Of a stretch of DNA of 64,000 bases, positions 62,497 through 64,000 are shown piece by piece (position 1 is the stretch's first letter; every line of letters begins with the position of its first letter). Both the position numbers and the translations under genes were made by a program. The notes under the pieces are model-generated. The model ran no database searches. It was not told the DNA's origin and saw nothing but the letters and a program-made list of their open reading frames with translations. This stretch comes from Hydrogenophilales bacterium (lineage in GTDB: Bacteria > Pseudomonadota > Gammaproteobacteria > Burkholderiales > Thiobacillaceae): NCBI GenBank assembly GCA_024636675.1, contig JAGXGM010000088.1, forward strand, positions 1-64,000. The letters are read 5' to 3'.

Positions 62497-63491
62497 GATC
62501 GGCGCGATCCGGCTTCTGGCTGGTGTTGCTGTGGGCGCTTGCCGCCTGCAGTCCGCCGCCGCCGCACCAGCAGCAGGCCTACGTGTTCGGCACCCTGGTC
62601 GAGGTCAGCATCCACGGCGCGCCGGAGCCGCAGGCCAAACAGGCGGCCACTGCGGTGCTGGCGCGCTTCGACGAACTGCACCGCGCACTGCACGCCTGGC
62701 AGCCGAGCGAATTGTCGCGGCTCAACGCCGCATTGGCCCGGGGCGAGCGCGCCACGGTCACGCCCGAGCTTGCGGCGATGCTGCGCGATGCGCAGGGCTG
62801 GTCGAGCCAGACGAACGACCTGTTCAATCCGGCCATCGGCGGCCTGATCGCGCTGTGGGGCTTCCATGCCGACACGCCGCAGTCGCGGGTGCCTGAGGCC
62901 GCAGCGGTCGCCGGTTGGGTCGAGCAGCGGCCGCGCATGGCCGACCTGCATATCGAAAACCATACCGTCTGGAGCAGCAACCCGGCGGTGCAACTGGACC
63001 TCGGCGGTTATGCCAAGGGACGCGCGCTGGACGAGGCGACAGCCATCCTCAAAACGCACGGCATTGAAAACGCGCTGGTGAACATCGGCGGCAATGTGAT
63101 CGCGCTCGGCACGCATGGCGACCGCGCATGGCGCGTCGGCATCCAGCACCCGCGCCAGCCGGGCACGCTGGCGATACTGGATTTGCACAACGGCGAGGCG
63201 ATCGGCACTTCCGGAGACTACCAGCGCTACTTTGAAGCCGACAGGCGCCGCTATAGCCATTTGATCGACCCACGCAGCGGCTACCCGGCGCGTGGCATGC
63301 AGTCGGTGACAGTGCTGGTCGCTGGCAAACAGGCGGGAACGCGCTCGGATGCCCTGTCGAAACCGCTGTTCATCGATGGTGCCGCGCGGCTGGCCAATCA
63401 CGCGTCCCGCCTGGGCGTGGCCCACTATCTCGCGGTGGATGACGCCGGCAAAATTCATCACTCCCCGGCGATGAAGGCCCGGCTTCGCTAG
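62493..63491 (+). CDS. apbE: FAD:protein FMN transferase (ApbE)
   Basis: 332 aa from GTG 62493. Lipoprotein signal (LAACSPPPPH). ApbE fold with FGTLVEVSIHG at the start, LDLGGYAKGRALDEA, NIGGNVIALG and SHLIDPRSGYPARGMQSVTVLV. It attaches FMN covalently to Thr/Ser of flavoproteins such as Rnf/Nqr subunits and other redox proteins; no target is next to it. Coupled to gshB. Confidence 0.9.
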   Translation: MRSARSGFWLVLLWALAACSPPPPHQQQAYVFGTLVEVSIHGAPEPQAKQAATAVLARFDELHRALHAWQPSELSRLNAALARGERATVTPELAAMLRDAQGWSSQTNDLFNPAIGGLIALWGFHADTPQSRVPEAAAVAGWVEQRPRMADLHIENHTVWSSNPAVQLDLGGYAKGRALDEATAILKTHGIENALVNIGGNVIALGTHGDRAWRVGIQHPRQPGTLAILDLHNGEAIGTSGDYQRYFEADRRRYSHLIDPRSGYPARGMQSVTVLVAGKQAGTRSDALSKPLFIDGAARLANHASRLGVAHYLAVDDAGKIHHSPAMKARLR

Positions 63492-63520
63492 AATGCTGTT
63501 TTTGGCCTGATGCTCACCCC

Positions 63521-63937
63521 ATGATCGGTATCCTCATCGTCGCCCACGGCTCGCTCGCCGACAGCCTGGTCGAGTGCGCCACCCACGTGCTGGGGCAGCG
63601 TCCGCGCGGTCTCGCCACACTGGATTTCATCGGCCACGCCGACCCCGACGAACGCCAGAAGGCCTTGCAGGCCCGGCTGGCCGAACTCGACGAAGGCGAC
63701 GGCATCCTGGTGCTGACCGACATGTACGGCGCCACCCCCAGCAATACCTTGTGCCGGCTGCTCGAACCAACGCACATCGAGGGCGTCTCCGGCGTCAACC
63801 TGCCGATGCTGCTGAAGGCGCTGAACTACCGCGACACGCTGGCGCTGCCGCAACTGGTCGAACGCATCGTCGAAGGCGGGCGCAACAGCATCAAGCATAT
63901 TTCCGAGACCATGTGCCATGCAGCAACGGGACGTTGA
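63521..63937 (+). CDS. PTS EIIA-Man-type phosphocarrier
   Basis: 138 aa with the phospho-His H9 in LIVAHGSLADS and the EIIA-Man/DhaM-like VLTDMYGATPSNTLCRLL. Takes phosphate from HPr, the next gene. The pair without a sugar permease points to a regulatory PTS, common in betaproteobacteria. It ends inside the HPr gene by a 20-base overlap. Confidence 0.9.
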   Translation: MIGILIVAHGSLADSLVECATHVLGQRPRGLATLDFIGHADPDERQKALQARLAELDEGDGILVLTDMYGATPSNTLCRLLEPTHIEGVSGVNLPMLLKALNYRDTLALPQLVERIVEGGRNSIKHISETMCHAATGR

Positions 63938-64000
63938 AATCGTCAACAAGCTGGGACTGCACGCGCGCCCGTCGGCCAGGCTGACCCAACTGGCGTCCAG
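63918..64000 (+). CDS. ptsH: Phosphocarrier HPr, N-terminal part (cut by window edge)
   Basis: Starts at ATG 63918, inside the EIIA gene. The readable 27 residues include the phosphorylation site GLHARPSA with His at position 15. Only the N terminus is in the window, so the rest, and enzyme I, lie beyond the edge. Confidence 0.88.
   Translation, partial: MQQRDVEIVNKLGLHARPSARLTQLAS

Overview
The window reads as a chromosomal segment of a high-GC betaproteobacterium. The gene orders (rpsU-yqeY-dnaG-rpoD-tRNA, ctpA-envC-gpmI, grxC-trxC-secB-gpsA, gshA-gshB), a Thivi_2564-type small membrane protein and a persulfide-sensor-like ArsR regulator point towards a sulfur-oxidising member of the Nitrosomonadales (Thiobacillus-like). 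That placement is inference; no rRNA gene is present.

Layout. 1-8.7 kb: the tail of an IS481-type transposase, a DNA-repair methyltransferase (ogt) overlapping xerD, a minus-strand operon of two zinc-deacylase-like proteins around a GCS2-type amide ligase with a TSUP transporter and folB, then plsY, an unknown coiled-coil membrane protein and tsaD. 8.9-29.2 kb: an aryl-polyene (xanthomonadin-like) pigment locus in two convergent arms. The plus-strand arm carries a halogenase-like flavoprotein, a chorismatase, a MipA-type outer-membrane protein, an acyltransferase, a glycosyltransferase and a methyltransferase. The minus-strand arm carries ACP, a COG4648 membrane protein, AMP ligase, two hotdog dehydratases, an acyltransferase, a LolA-like protein, an MMPL exporter, a polysaccharide deacetylase, a PAP2-type protein, KS, chain-length-factor-like KS, ketoreductase and a Kef-type antiporter. 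Between the arms sit a Thivi_2564 protein and a complete IS481-family element nested in the middle of a roughly 200-bp-armed inverted repeat.

29.6-40.4 kb: the macromolecular-synthesis operon (rpsU, yqeY, dnaG, rpoD), a CAU-anticodon tRNA, slmA, and a minus-strand group moeB, unknown, ctpA, envC, gpmI. 40.5-48.7 kb: an ArsR repressor with the cysteine spacing of SqrR/BigR persulfide sensors, then an RND pump, a DUF2892 protein, a membrane rhodanese, glutaredoxin 3, thioredoxin 2, secB, an SH3 protein and gpsA. 48.8-55.5 kb: an accessory stretch with a GGDEF-EAL protein and a PAS chemoreceptor on the minus strand, a decayed duplicate of the gpsA 3' end, and a PA2778/PA2779-type pair. 55.5-64 kb: a bifunctional glucosylglycerol-phosphate synthase/phosphatase, a DsbB/DsbA-like pair, a small membrane protein with trmL, then gshA-gshB-apbE and the start of a regulatory PTS operon (EIIA-Man, HPr cut by the window edge).

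How the parts work together. The pigment arms together supply an aromatic starter (chorismatase), activation (ligase/ACP), chain extension (KS/CLF, KR, two dehydratases), tailoring, and export/outer-membrane deposition. The ArsR-RND-rhodanese-Grx-Trx block looks like a sulfane-sulfur or thiol stress module. The window also holds two unrelated glutamate-cysteine-ligase-family genes; the gshA-gshB pair is the glutathione pathway, which leaves the GCS2 ligase flanked by deacylases without an obvious assigned job.
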